Below are positions 25,927-36,773 of a DNA stretch of 64,000 nucleotides, piece by piece. Position 1 is the stretch's first letter. The number at the start of each line of letters is the position of its first letter. The position numbers and the translations under genes are program-made. The stretch spans positions 31,726 to 95,725 of the forward strand of contig NZ_JAIOAB010000023.1 of assembly GCF_019890635.1 (NCBI RefSeq), read 5' to 3'. This DNA comes from Streptomyces sennicomposti (GTDB taxonomy: Bacteria > Actinomycetota > Actinomycetes > Streptomycetales > Streptomycetaceae). Under the pieces are notes generated by a model. It made no database searches and had not been told where the DNA came from. It worked only from the letters and a program-made list of their open reading frames with translations.

Positions 25927-27354
25927 TCAGATCGCCTGCGGGAAATCGAAGAAGCGCTCCGCGTCGTACCGCTGCTTGACCCGCTGGAGCCGCGCCAGGT
26001 TCTCCCCGTAGTACGCCCGCCTCCAGTCGGCCAGCCGGGAGTCCATGAAGTTCTGGTAGCTGCGCCCCGACCACCAGCGGGACAGCGTCCCGAACGCCCC
26101 GTCGATCCAGGCACGGGCCGCCTGCGGCCCGTGCTCGGGGACGACCGGGTCCATGTCCGCCGAGTACCCGGCGTAGAAGCGGGACCCGCGGTGCACGAAC
26201 GCCGTCGCGTCCGGGGCCACCCGGTTGCCCGCGCCGCCCAGCGCGATGAAGTTCAGATCCCGCCGCTGGCCCGCGAACGGACGGTCCGTCACCGCGGCCA
26301 GCAGCTCCTTGAGCCCCGCCGCGGGCACGACGGAGTCGAAGAACCCGCCGCGGCTGACCGAGAAGGCGTAGCGTTCGATCCTCGCGGCCGGGTTGTGGCC
26401 CACCAAGTGGGCCTCGGCCGGGGTGAATCCGTCGCAGTCGAACCAGTCCATGATCGTGGCGCGGTAGTCGCGCACGGTCGCCGACCACGACGCGGGCTCA
26501 CGGCCGACCCGGTCCGTCAGCTCCCGCAACAGCCGCTCGCCCGCGGCCGGCTCACCGTGCCACACGCCCGCCACCGTGAGGTCCGGCGCCGACTCGCCGC
26601 CCGCGTCCTCGACCCCGATGTTGATCACCGAGGCCAGGTCGTCGGGTGCGTCCGGGGCCCACCGCTGCCACGCGTCCACCACGGCCGTCGCGTCCTCCCA
26701 CGGCCAGGTCAGCCGGTAGTCCAGCAGATCGCCCACGGGCACCGGCCGGAAGGCGAACTCCACCGCGATCCCGAAGTTGCCGCCGCCCCCGCCGCGCACC
26801 GCCCAGTACAGGTCCGGGTGGCGGTGCTCGTCGCAGGTCACCGTCCGGCCGTCGGCCAGGACCAGGGTCGCGGAGAGCACGTGGTCGACGGTGAAGCCGT
26901 GCTTGCGGGTCTCCAGCCCGATGCCACCGCCGAGGGCCAGACCGCCCAGCGCCACCGTCGGGCACCAGCCCGTCGGCACCGCGAGAGAGTGCCGCAGCGT
27001 CGCGTCGTAGAAGTCCACGAGCTGCGTACCCGCCCCCGCGCGCACCACGTCGCCGGCGACCTCGATCCGGTGCAGCCCCGACACGTCGATCACCATGCCG
27101 GCGCCGGTCGAGTAGCCGGCGAAGCTGTGGCCGCCGCTGCGGACCACGCACCGGATGCCGTGCGACCGCGCGAAGCCGACCGCCTCGGCGACGTCCTCGG
27201 CGCTGCGGCAGCGCACCACCGCCCGCGGACGGATGTCGTCGAACTGCTTGAGCACGAGACCACGGGCCCGGTCATATCCGGAATCGCCGGGGAGAAGTAT
27301 GTCGCCTTCCATTCCGCGTCGCAGTGCGTCCCAATCGACATGTGCCGAATGCAC
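25927..27354 (-). CDS. BBE-type FAD-linked oxidase with bicovalent flavin sites (BBE1)
   Basis: A 475-residue berberine-bridge-enzyme-like oxidase (FAD_binding_4 plus BBE domain). The covalent-FAD residues are visible: His76 in RSGGHSF and Cys131 in GWCPTVALGG, so FAD should be doubly attached. The C-terminal BBE motif ends YYGENLARLQRVKQRYDAER. No signal peptide is seen. The GTG at 27354 follows GAGGGG and is preferred over an ATG at 27429 whose extra residues are atypical. It is divergent from the P450 operon and faces a shared operator. It probably oxidises a C-N or C-O bond of the tetrahydroisoquinoline intermediate (inference). Confidence 0.9.
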   Translation of the reverse strand: MHSAHVDWDALRRGMEGDILLPGDSGYDRARGLVLKQFDDIRPRAVVRCRSAEDVAEAVGFARSHGIRCVVRSGGHSFAGYSTGAGMVIDVSGLHRIEVAGDVVRAGAGTQLVDFYDATLRHSLAVPTGWCPTVALGGLALGGGIGLETRKHGFTVDHVLSATLVLADGRTVTCDEHRHPDLYWAVRGGGGGNFGIAVEFAFRPVPVGDLLDYRLTWPWEDATAVVDAWQRWAPDAPDDLASVINIGVEDAGGESAPDLTVAGVWHGEPAAGERLLRELTDRVGREPASWSATVRDYRATIMDWFDCDGFTPAEAHLVGHNPAARIERYAFSVSRGGFFDSVVPAAGLKELLAAVTDRPFAGQRRDLNFIALGGAGNRVAPDATAFVHRGSRFYAGYSADMDPVVPEHGPQAARAWIDGAFGTLSRWWSGRSYQNFMDSRLADWRRAYYGENLARLQRVKQRYDAERFFDFPQAI

Positions 27355-27396
27355 GGCCCCACCCCTCGCTCGTCGGACGTCCGTCGAAGTGTTCCC

Positions 27397-27482
27397 AACA
27401 TGGCAGCGTCCGAAGGGCTTGCAAAGCACACGGTCAGGGATCTGTCAGGGCCGCGCCGCCGGCCCTCGGCCGGCCTTAGCGT
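27397..27482. promoter_or_regulatory. Bidirectional operator-promoter, BBE1 and P450 operon (site A)
   Basis: Heptamers CGGTCAG (27431-27437) and CTGTCAG (27442-27448) are 11 bp apart. Rightward, 28 bp separate the second from TAGCGT (27477-27482), a -10 for the P450 operon. Leftward, 28 bp separate the first from CATGTT read on the minus strand (27402-27397), a -10 for BBE1. The pattern CNGNCNG is its own reverse complement, so one pair can serve both directions. Confidence 0.75.
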
Positions 27483-27519
27483 GCGACGGGTTCACCGATT
27501 CCGCACCAGGGGAGGGGCC

Positions 27520-28925
27520 ATGTCCGCAGTCGGCGTGGGAGCAGGACAGCGCCTCCCCGCCCCACCGCGCGTCCCGCTGGTGGGAGGGTGGCAGGCCCGC
27601 GGGCTGCGGATGCTCCAGGACCCGACCGAATACTTCCTGCGGCAGTACCGGAGATTCGGCGGCATAAGCGCCTGGGACGCCACCCGGCCCAAACACGTCT
27701 TCGTCTTCTCCCCGGAATACCTCCGGCTGCTCTTCGCCGAACCGGAGGTGTTCATCGTGGACGCCTTCCGGGAAATCCGCATGCCGGCCGACTCCTCCTT
27801 CCTGCGGCTGAGCAACGGCCTGCTGCGCCTCAACGGGGACACGCACCGCAGCCATCGCCGGGTCGTCCAGCACGGCCTGCACGCCCGCCGCGTCGTCCGC
27901 TACCGGGACACCATGGCGGAGCTGACCGAGGAAATGCTCGCCGGCTGGCGCACCGGCGAGACGCGCCGGATCGACCAGGACATGGGCCGGCTGGTCACCC
28001 GGACGGCGATGCGCACGATCCTCGGCGTGGACGCGCCCGCCGAGGCGGACCGCCTTCAGCGCCTCATCGACCGGCTCCTGGCCGTCGCCGCCTCGCCCGC
28101 CACCCTCCTGTTCCCCTACGACCTGCCCGGCACCACCTTCCGCACCGCGCTGCGCGTGTCCGAGCGGATCGAGGAGAGCCTGCGCGCGCTCATCGCCGAG
28201 CGGCGCACCGCGGCCGGCTCCGACGTCCTCACCGCGCTGATCGCGGCCCGCGACGAGAACGGAACGGCCCTGACGGACGAGGAGTTGGTCGCCGAGGCCT
28301 ACACCTCGTTCTGCCACGACAGCAACATCTCCACCCTGACGTGGACCCTCTTCCTGCTCGACCGCCACCCCGACGTGCTGGACCGGCTCACCGCGGAACT
28401 CCGCGACACCCTCGGCGGCGCCGCGCCGACCGCCGACGACCTCGACCGGCTCGACTACCTCGACGCCGTGGTCAAAGAGGTGCTGCGGCTGCTGCCCCCG
28501 GCCCCCATGCTCCTCAGGTACACCGCCCGCGAGGCGGACCTCGGCCCCTACCGCCTGCCCTCCGGCGCCCTGCTCTTCTACAGCCCCTACGTCACCCACC
28601 GGCTGCCCGGACTCTACGACGACCCGCTGCGCTTCGACCCCGACCGGTGGCGGGACCTGAAGCCGGCCGTCTACGAGTACCTGCCGTTCGGCGCCGGCGC
28701 CCACCACTGCCTCGGCAAGCACTTCGCCCTCCTGGAGATCAAGACCGTGCTCGCCCTCCTGCTCCAGCGGTTCCGCCCCGCGCTCGCCCCCGGCACACGT
28801 GTCGACCGCGCCATGCGGATCTCGTTCGTGCCCGAGCACGGCATGCCGATGGTGCTCCACCCCGTCGGCGCGTGCCCCGAGCCCGTCCCCGTACGCGGGA
28901 ACATCACCGAGTCGGTGAGGCTCGC

Positions 28926-28929
<4 letters not shown>
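27520..28929 (+). CDS. Cytochrome P450
   Basis: A 469-residue P450. The haem-binding loop is PFGAGAHHCLGKHF with Cys397, and the K-helix ExxR is E320-V-L-R323. The I-helix is unusual: the usual AGHETT segment reads FCHDSN (residues 264-269), so Gly is Cys and the proton-relay Thr is Ser. GGGGAGGGGCC precedes the ATG. It is the first gene of an operon with a flavin monooxygenase, a secreted BBE oxidase and an exporter. In saframycin-type clusters P450s act late on the aromatic or bridging carbons; the exact position here is unknown. Confidence 0.93.
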
Positions 28930-30478
<1,549 letters not shown>

Positions 30479-30482
<4 letters not shown>

Positions 30483-32008
30483 TCAGCCGGCGGAATGTGC
30501 TCCGGGCCGGAGCGGGACTGGTGTCCGCGGGGACCGTCGGACTGTCCTTCGCGCCGTCCTGGGCGGCCGGGACGGACCGGGCGGCCCGGGTGCCGTGGAA
30601 CCGGCTGGAGCGCAGACTGCGCGGCTCCCTGGTGCTGCCCACCGACCCCGACTACCCGCGGGCCCGGCACCTGGCCCTGCTCCAGTTCGACGCGGTCAGC
30701 CCGCAGGCCATCGCCTACTGCGCGACCGAGAACGACATCCGCGAGTGCGTCCTCTTCGCCCGCCACCACGCCCTGCCGGTGACCCCGCGCAGCGGCGGCC
30801 ACAACCTGGCGGGCTGGTCGACCACCACCGGCCTGGTCATCGACCTCTCCCGGATCGCCCATGTGACACCCGGCGCCGACACCGTCCGCGTGGGACCCGG
30901 CGCGCAGGCCGTGGACATCCTGGCCGCGCTCGCCCCGCACGGCATGCAGATACCGGCCGGACTGTGCGCCACCGTCTGCCCCGGCGGATTCGTCACCGGC
31001 GGCGGCATCGGCATGACCACACGGGTGGGCGGACTCGGCGCCGACCGGCTGGTGTCCGCGCGGGTCGTGCTCGCCGACGGGCAGGTCGTGCACTGCTCCG
31101 AGGACCGCCACAGCGAACTGTTCTGGGCGCTGCGCGGAGGCGGCGGCGGGAACTTCGGCATCGTCAGCGAGTTCGAGATGCGCCCCACCCGCATCCAGCG
31201 GGTCGCCGGGTACAACCTCGCCTGGCCCTGGGACCGCGCCGCCGACGTCACCCGCGCCTGGCAGGAGTGGACCGCGAACGGCCCGGACGCCCTCGGCGGC
31301 ACCCTGGACCTGCTCCTGACCGACGCCGCCGAGGGCGTCCGGCCGCTCGCCCTCGTCGGCGGCTTCCTGGCCGGTCCGCGCGCCGAGCTGGAGACCCTGC
31401 TGGACCAGCTCTGCTCCCTCGTCGGGTCCGCCCCCACCTCCCGCGAGACCCGCGAACAGAGCTACCAGGCCGAGATGATGAGCCTGTGGGGCTGCTCGGG
31501 CACGGCCGCGGAATGCCACCTGGAGGGCGACAACCCCGTCGCCGCCGTGCCACGGCACGAGGTCATCGTCGCCACCGGCCGCCTGCTGGCGGACCCCCTC
31601 GGCGCCACCGACACCGAGGCCGCCCTCGCCGCGCTGGAGGGCGGCCGGCACGCGGGCCAGTTCCACAACCTGTCCATGTACGCGCTCGGCGGCGCCGCGG
31701 GCCGGGTGCGCCCCGACGAGACCGCCTTCGTCCACCGCTCGGCCCGGTTCTTCACCGGATACTCGGCCGGCTTCCTGCACGCCGACGACTTCCAGGAGAG
31801 CCATGCCGCCGCCGAGCGCTGGGTCGACGACGGCATGCTCGTGATCGATCCGCACCGCAGCGGACCGGCCTACATCAACTTCCCCGACCTGAAACTGCCG
31901 CACTGGCAGACGTCCTACTACGGCGCGAACTACCCGCGCCTGCGCAGGGTCAAGCGCCACTATGATCCCGATGCCTTCTTCCACCGGCCGCAGAGCATCG
32001 AACTGTGA
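30479..32008 (+). CDS. sfmCy2: Tat-exported BBE-type FAD-linked oxidase, SfmCy2-like (BBE2)
   Basis: A 509-residue oxidase. The N-terminus MISRRNVLRAGAGLVSAGTV has a twin-arginine (SRRNVL) motif, a hydrophobic core and a cleavage region near SWAAG, so it should be exported folded via Tat. Bicovalent FAD residues are His108 (RSGGHNL) and Cys163 (AGLCATVCPGG). SfmCy2 of the saframycin A pathway is a secreted FAD oxidoreductase that deaminates the freed alanyl amine to the pyruvamide outside the cell. The Tat signal, family and neighbours match, but orthology is inferred. The MFS exporter follows 28 bp downstream. Confidence 0.85.
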
Positions 32009-32036
32009 GAGACCGGTGACCCGAAAGGAGAACACT

Positions 32037-33488
32037 GTGTCAACGAAGGCGCCGGGGCCCGCACGACTCGGGCAGCGCGCGACTCTCTTAGTCCTGAGCA
32101 TCACCCAGCTGATGGTGACGGTCGACGTCACCGTCGTGACCATCGCCTACCCGCACATCCAGGACAGCCTGGGCATCGACCCCGTCCAGCTCCAGTGGGT
32201 GACCACCGCCTACACCGTCGCCTTCGGCGGCTTCCTGCTGCTCGCCGGCCGCGCGGCGGACCTCCTCGGCAAACGGCGGATCTTCCTGGCCGGCCTCACC
32301 CTGTTCACCCTGGCGTCGGCGCTGTGCGCGGCCGGGCAGAGCGGCTGGCAGCTGTTCGCCGCGCGCGGCCTCCAGGGCCTCGGCGCGGCCCTGGTCGTCC
32401 CGTCCTCGCTCGCCCTGCTCACCACCACCTTCGAGGAGGGCCGCGCACGCAACCGCGCGATGGCGATCTGGGGGTCGGTCGCCTCCCTGGGCGCCGTCAC
32501 CGGCTACGCCCTCGGCGGAGTCGTCACCGACACGCTCGGCTGGCGCTGGGCGTTCCTGCTGAACGTGCCGATCGGCGTGGTGTGCCTGGTGCTGACCCGC
32601 CGGCTCGCGCCGGAGCAGCGGCCGCCGGAGCGCCAACGACTGGACCTGGCGGGCGCGGTCACCCTCACCGCGGGCATGATCCTCCTGATCCTGGCCGTCA
32701 CCTCGGCGAAGGCCAACGGCACCGGGCCGGCGCTGCTCGTCGCGGCGGCGGGCGTGATCCTGCTGATCGTCTTCACGGTCGTCGAACGCCGCCAGAGCGC
32801 CCCGCTCGTCCGGCTCGGCATCTTCCGCAACCGCAACGTCGTCGCCGGCAACGTGATCAGCGTCATCAACGCGGCATCGCCCGCCGCGGTCATCTTCTTC
32901 ACCTCGCTCTACCTCCAGAACATCCTGGAGCTGAGCCCGTGGCAGGCCGGTCTGTCCTTCGCGCCGGTCACCGTGCTCAGCGCCGTACTCGCCCGGCAGA
33001 CCGGGCCGTTGATGAACAAGATCGGGCCGAAGGCCCTGCTGATCGCGGGCGGCATCAGCGCCTCGATCGGCGCCCTGTGGCTCAGCCGCGCCCCGCTGGA
33101 CGGCAGTTACGCCGTCGACGTGCTGCCCGGCATCATCCTGACCAGCCTCGGCTCGGTCACCGCCTTCGCCCCGTCCATGATCGTGTCGACCTCGGGCGTC
33201 GACCCGTCCGAACAGGGCCTGGCCTCCGGTCTGGTGAGCACCTCCCAGCAGGTGGGCATCACCCTCGGACTCGCGGCGTTCGTCACCGTGGCGGCCACCG
33301 TCACCGGCGACGGCCACACCGGCGGCGCCGACCTCCTGTCCGGCTACCACGCCGGATACCGGGGCGCGGTCGTCATGCCGCTGGTCTCCGTCGCCATCGC
33401 GGCGCTGGCGGTCCGTATCCGGAAGCCGGCCGAGACCGCACCGGCCGAACCCCAGGACATCGGCGAGGCGCAGGAGGCCTCCTCCTGA
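32037..33488 (+). CDS. MFS drug exporter, DHA2 (14-TMS, EmrB/QacA) family
   Basis: A 483-residue membrane protein with about 14 hydrophobic segments, starting at GTG 32037 behind AAAGGAG. Motif A is GRAADLLGKRRIF and motif C-like sequence is in GSVASLGAVTGYALGGVVTD; both are typical of DHA2 proton antiporters. As the last gene of the P450 operon it probably exports the N-acylated prodrug or final product, fitting with extracellular maturation by the secreted oxidase. A perfect hairpin terminator lies just after the stop. Confidence 0.92.
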   Translation: MSTKAPGPARLGQRATLLVLSITQLMVTVDVTVVTIAYPHIQDSLGIDPVQLQWVTTAYTVAFGGFLLLAGRAADLLGKRRIFLAGLTLFTLASALCAAGQSGWQLFAARGLQGLGAALVVPSSLALLTTTFEEGRARNRAMAIWGSVASLGAVTGYALGGVVTDTLGWRWAFLLNVPIGVVCLVLTRRLAPEQRPPERQRLDLAGAVTLTAGMILLILAVTSAKANGTGPALLVAAAGVILLIVFTVVERRQSAPLVRLGIFRNRNVVAGNVISVINAASPAAVIFFTSLYLQNILELSPWQAGLSFAPVTVLSAVLARQTGPLMNKIGPKALLIAGGISASIGALWLSRAPLDGSYAVDVLPGIILTSLGSVTAFAPSMIVSTSGVDPSEQGLASGLVSTSQQVGITLGLAAFVTVAATVTGDGHTGGADLLSGYHAGYRGAVVMPLVSVAIAALAVRIRKPAETAPAEPQDIGEAQEASS

Positions 33489-33507
33489 CCTGAGCCGTCC
33501 TCCAGGC

Positions 33508-33532
33508 AACCGCCGGACCCGGTCCGGCGGTT
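33508..33532 (+). terminator. Hairpin terminator after the exporter gene
   Basis: AACCGCCGGACC (33508-33519), one base, GGTCCGGCGGTT (33521-33532): a perfect 12-bp inverted repeat followed by CCTTC, 20 bp after the MFS stop. It separates the P450 operon from the BBE3 operon. Confidence 0.8.
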
Positions 33533-33549
33533 CCTTCACGTCCGGTCAC

Positions 33550-33601
33550 CTGTCGGCCTTCTGTCGCCGTCGCGCCGCCGCGCACCGCTCCTTCCTAGGG
33601 T
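33550..33601 (+). promoter_or_regulatory. Operator-promoter of the BBE3 operon (site B)
   Basis: CTGTCGG (33550-33556) and CTGTCGC (33561-33567), 11 bp apart; 28 bp later TAGGGT (33596-33601) is a plausible -10. The BBE3 GTG is at 33664. Spacing is identical to sites A, C, D and E of the cluster. Confidence 0.72.
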
Positions 33602-33663
33602 CGGCGTACGAGGACGGCCGCAGGAGTGGCCGCCGCGAGCGCGGACGAAGGGCGGGGAACAGG

Positions 33664-35103
33664 GTGCGCACCACGATGTCGCGGGCTTGGACGGGGCTGC
33701 GCTCGCATCTGTCCGGCCGTCTCGTCCTGCCGCACGACGCGGACTACCGGCAGGCCGCCCGCGTCGCCCTCGGCCAGTACGACCACATCCGCCCGGCGGC
33801 CGTCGCCCGCTGCGCGACGGTGGAGGACGTGCGCACCTGCCTGCTGTTCGCCCGCGAGCACGGCGTCCACGCCACCCCGCGCAGCGGCGGCCACAGCCTG
33901 GCGGGCTGGTCGACCACCGAAGGACTCGTCGTCGACGTCTCGCGGATCGACCACGTGCGGATCGGGCCGGACACGGTGCGCGTCGGCCCCGGCCTCCAGG
34001 CCGTCGACGCCATCGCCGCACTCGCCCCGCACGGACTGCAGATCGCGGCCGGCTCCGACGCCTCGGTCGGCCTGGCCGGCTACTGCCTCGGCGGCGGGAC
34101 CGGCTGGCAGACCCGCGCGTTCGGGCTCGGCAGCGACCGGATGGTCTCGGCCGAGGTGGTGCTCGCCGACGGCCGGGTCCTGCGCTGCGACGCGGAGAAC
34201 CACCCGGACCTGTTCTGGGCGCTGCGCGGCGGCGGCGGAGGCAACTTCGGCGTCGTCACCGAACTCGAGATACGCCCCAACCCGGTGCCCCGCATCGTCT
34301 GTTACGAGCTGTCCTGGCCGTGGGAGCACGCCGTGGAGGTGGTCGAGGCCTGGCAGCGGTGGACCGTGCACGGCCCGGACTGGCTGGCGTCCACGCTGGT
34401 GGCCCTGTCGCTGGACGCGGGGCAGGGCGCGCCGCCGCAACTCCTGGTGCAGGGCGGATATCTGGGCCCGGCCGGGGAGTTCGAGCGGGAGCTGGCCGCG
34501 CTGATCGCCGCGGCCGGACGGCCGCCCGCCACGACGGCGTACGAGGAGCTGCCGTACCGGGCGGCGATGATGCGGCAGTTCGGCTGCGAGGGCTGGACGA
34601 CCGCACAGGCCCATCTGGCCGGCCACAACCCCGAGGCGGCCATCCCCCGGCACGCCTTCGCGCGGGACCGCAGCCGGATGCTCGCCGCCCCGCTGACCGG
34701 CGGCGCGGTGAGCCAGGCGCTGGAGGTGCTGGAGGCGGACAGCCCGCCGGGATTCTTCCGCGCCCTCACCTTCCGGGCGCTGGGCGGCGCCGCCAACGTC
34801 CCCGCACCCGGGGACACCGCCTACCCGCACCGCGACGCGCTCTTCCACGCCGGGTACGCGGCGGGCTTCCTGGACTCGGCGAGCCCCGCCGAGACGACGG
34901 CCGCCGCGCTCGCCTGGGTGCACCGCGGATTCGCCGTCATCGACCCGTATGCAAACGGCCATTCGTATGTGAATTTCCCCGACCCGGACCTGCCCGATCC
35001 GCACCGCAGCTACTACGGCGCGAATTACCCGCGGCTGCGCGACGTGCGGCGCCGCTACGACCCGGAACGTTTCTTCCGCTATCCGCAGAGCATCGGCGAC
35101 TGA
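33664..35103 (+). CDS. BBE-type FAD-linked oxidase lacking the cysteinyl-FAD residue (BBE3)
   Basis: A 479-residue paralogue of the two other BBE oxidases in the cluster, without signal peptide. His77 (RSGGHSL) is kept, but where BBE1 and BBE2 have the Cys of GxC, this protein has Asp132 (AAGSDASVGLAGY), so FAD should be held by a single bond or not at all. The C-terminal YYGANYPRLRDVRRRYDPER block is conserved. The start GTG 33664 is tentative (ATG 33676 is possible). The pyridoxamine-oxidase-like gene follows 29 bp downstream. It is likely a cytoplasmic oxidase of a pathway intermediate. Confidence 0.88.
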   Translation: MRTTMSRAWTGLRSHLSGRLVLPHDADYRQAARVALGQYDHIRPAAVARCATVEDVRTCLLFAREHGVHATPRSGGHSLAGWSTTEGLVVDVSRIDHVRIGPDTVRVGPGLQAVDAIAALAPHGLQIAAGSDASVGLAGYCLGGGTGWQTRAFGLGSDRMVSAEVVLADGRVLRCDAENHPDLFWALRGGGGGNFGVVTELEIRPNPVPRIVCYELSWPWEHAVEVVEAWQRWTVHGPDWLASTLVALSLDAGQGAPPQLLVQGGYLGPAGEFERELAALIAAAGRPPATTAYEELPYRAAMMRQFGCEGWTTAQAHLAGHNPEAAIPRHAFARDRSRMLAAPLTGGAVSQALEVLEADSPPGFFRALTFRALGGAANVPAPGDTAYPHRDALFHAGYAAGFLDSASPAETTAAALAWVHRGFAVIDPYANGHSYVNFPDPDLPDPHRSYYGANYPRLRDVRRRYDPERFFRYPQSIGD

Positions 35104-35132
35104 CGCCCGCCCGGCTGTGGCATGATCCCGGC

Positions 35133-35585
35133 ATGATGTGGTGGCACGAAGTGACGGCCCGGGAACCGGAGTTCGCGGCACGGGTCCGTCAGCGTTTCCA
35201 GAAGACCAAGCAGTGCACGCTCGCGACGATCAGAAAGAGCGGCGCCCCGCGCATCAGCGCCACCGAGCTGGATTTCGCCGAGGACGAACTCTGGCTCGGC
35301 TGCATCGCCGGCTCCGTGAAAGCCCGGGATCTGCGCCGCGATCCGCGACTGGCCCTGCACTGCGGCACGATCGACATCCCCGACACCCATCAGGGCGCAT
35401 GGGTCGGTGACGCCAAACTCGCCGGTGTGGCCCACGAGTCGACCGACCCCGACCGGCCCGGCGGAAGCCACCGGTTCCGCATCGCCGTCACCGAGATCAC
35501 CTACCTCACGATCGCCCCCACCGAGGACCATCTGGTCCTGGAGACCTGGCACCCGGACCGCGGACTGCGCCGCCGCCGCAGGTGA
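35133..35585 (+). CDS. PNPOx-type split-barrel flavin/deazaflavin-binding protein
   Basis: A 150-residue protein of the pyridoxamine-5'-phosphate-oxidase-like split-barrel superfamily: QKTKQCTLATIRKSGAPRIS, DELWLGCIAGSVKARDLRRD, LALHCGTIDIP. Such small proteins bind FMN, F420 or haem and catalyse reductions or act as accessory proteins. The start at 35133 is the first of two adjacent Met codons. It is downstream of BBE3 and upstream of site C, and is one of three split-barrel domains in 3 kb. Confidence 0.85.
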   Translation: MMWWHEVTAREPEFAARVRQRFQKTKQCTLATIRKSGAPRISATELDFAEDELWLGCIAGSVKARDLRRDPRLALHCGTIDIPDTHQGAWVGDAKLAGVAHESTDPDRPGGSHRFRIAVTEITYLTIAPTEDHLVLETWHPDRGLRRRRR

Positions 35586-35596
35586 CGGCGAAAGGG

Positions 35597-35648
35597 CCGA
35601 CAGAACTCCGACGGATTCCTTGGGACGGCAATTCCCGCTGGCTAGATT
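35597..35648 (+). promoter_or_regulatory. Operator-promoter of the NTF2-like operon (site C)
   Basis: CCGACAG (35597-35603) and CCGACGG (35608-35614), 11 bp apart; 28 bp later TAGATT (35643-35648), a good -10. The next start codon is 35700, behind GAGGAGGA. Confidence 0.75.
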
Positions 35649-35699
35649 GGATTTGAATCGGGCAACCCCCTTGCCTGCTGTTCCCGAGGAGGACCCTGC

Positions 35700-36170
35700 A
35701 TGTCGCGGGAAGTCGCACAGGAGCTCTACCTTCGCTGGCTCCAGGACGTGTGGGGCGGCGACGCCCCGACCATCAGGAAATCGATCGAGGAACTCGTCAC
35801 CCCGGACTTCGTCGGGCACTGGCCCGAGCGCGAGGTGAACGGCGCCGAGGAACTCACCGAATGGTGGACCAAGGGCGTCTCGTTCTTCGACGACCTGACG
35901 GCGACCCTCGTCCTGGGGCCCATCGTCGACGGCGACCTGATCTCGGCGCGCTGGCTCATGAGCGGCCGCTACGCCGGCGGTCTGCCCGACGTCGGCGCCC
36001 CCCTCGGCAAGCTCATACGGGTCTACCACACCGACATCCTGCGCCTGCGGGACGGCAAGGTCGCCGAGCTGTGGGCCAACTCCGACCAGGTCGAGGGCCT
36101 CAAGCAGCTGGAGGCCGCCGGCTACAACGGCTGCCAGTGGTTCCTCCAGGAGAACGCGGCCGGGTCCTGA
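35700..36170 (+). CDS. NTF2/SnoaL-like fold protein
   Basis: A 156-residue alpha+beta protein beginning MSREVAQELYLRWLQDVWGG. The cone-shaped NTF2 fold pattern shows in IRKSIEELVTPDFVGHWPER, VDGDLISARWLMSGRYAGG, LIRVYHTDILRLRDGKVAEL and a C-terminal Trp-rich strand. SnoaL-type members are cyclases, isomerases or hydrolases in secondary metabolism; no catalytic residue set can be assigned with certainty, though Asp and His residues line the strands. It is the first gene of an operon with a split-barrel protein and a fused methyltransferase, under site C. Confidence 0.85.
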   Translation: MSREVAQELYLRWLQDVWGGDAPTIRKSIEELVTPDFVGHWPEREVNGAEELTEWWTKGVSFFDDLTATLVLGPIVDGDLISARWLMSGRYAGGLPDVGAPLGKLIRVYHTDILRLRDGKVAELWANSDQVEGLKQLEAAGYNGCQWFLQENAAGS

Positions 36171-36275
36171 TCCGGGCTTGCGGGGCCGACGGTGGCGCTC
36201 CCGCGCCGCCTCTCGGTCCCCCCGGCTCCCACCCGCTCCACCGCCCCGTGCCCGTCCGCAGCCCTGGGAGAGCGC

Positions 36276-36773
36276 ATGCCCGCCAGTCTTCCCGAGGAAG
36301 TCACCCGCGTATTCGAGAAAGCGTTGTCCTGTGAACTGTCCACCGTCGGAAAGAACGGCGGGCCGGTCACCTTCCCCGTGATGGCCATGTGGCGGCCGGA
36401 GAACACCGAGTTCCACCTCGTCACCGGGATCGGACTGCCGAAGAAGATCTACAACATGCGGCGGGACGACCGGGTCTCGCTGCTCTTCTCCGAATTCGCC
36501 GGCAGCGGACTGCACGCACCCCCCGACGTCCTCGTGCAGGGCCGCGCGACGGTCGGCGAGGAAGTCCTCGGGGTGAGCGGACTGGAGGACTTCTGGGAGG
36601 AGTTCTTCCGGCGCAAGCCCTACGCCATCGAGGCGCTGGCGCTCAGCCCGGACGCCCACGCGTCGATCTCGCCGGCCTTCATGTGGCGCGTACGGATCAC
36701 GGTGGCCCCCGAACGCGTCTTCACCCTGCGGCACGACCCGAACGGCGACCAGCGACTGGAGCGTGTGCGGTGA
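36276..36773 (+). CDS. PNPOx-type split-barrel protein (second copy)
   Basis: A 165-residue split-barrel protein: MPASLPEEVTRVFEKALSCE, STVGKNGGPVTFPVMAMWRP, YNMRRDDRVSLLFSEFAG. The pattern is that of F420/FMN-binding PPOX-class proteins. GGGAG lies 5 bp before the ATG. Its stop overlaps the GTG of the fused split-barrel/methyltransferase (GTGA), so the two are translationally coupled. The role is unknown; a reductive step or cofactor delivery is possible. Confidence 0.87.
   Translation: MPASLPEEVTRVFEKALSCELSTVGKNGGPVTFPVMAMWRPENTEFHLVTGIGLPKKIYNMRRDDRVSLLFSEFAGSGLHAPPDVLVQGRATVGEEVLGVSGLEDFWEEFFRRKPYAIEALALSPDAHASISPAFMWRVRITVAPERVFTLRHDPNGDQRLERVR

Noticed and set aside
27352..27429. ATG at 27429 as the BBE1 start
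   Set aside because: It would add 25 atypical residues overlapping the proposed promoter; GTG 27354 has a GAGGGG ribosome site and fits the family N-terminus.
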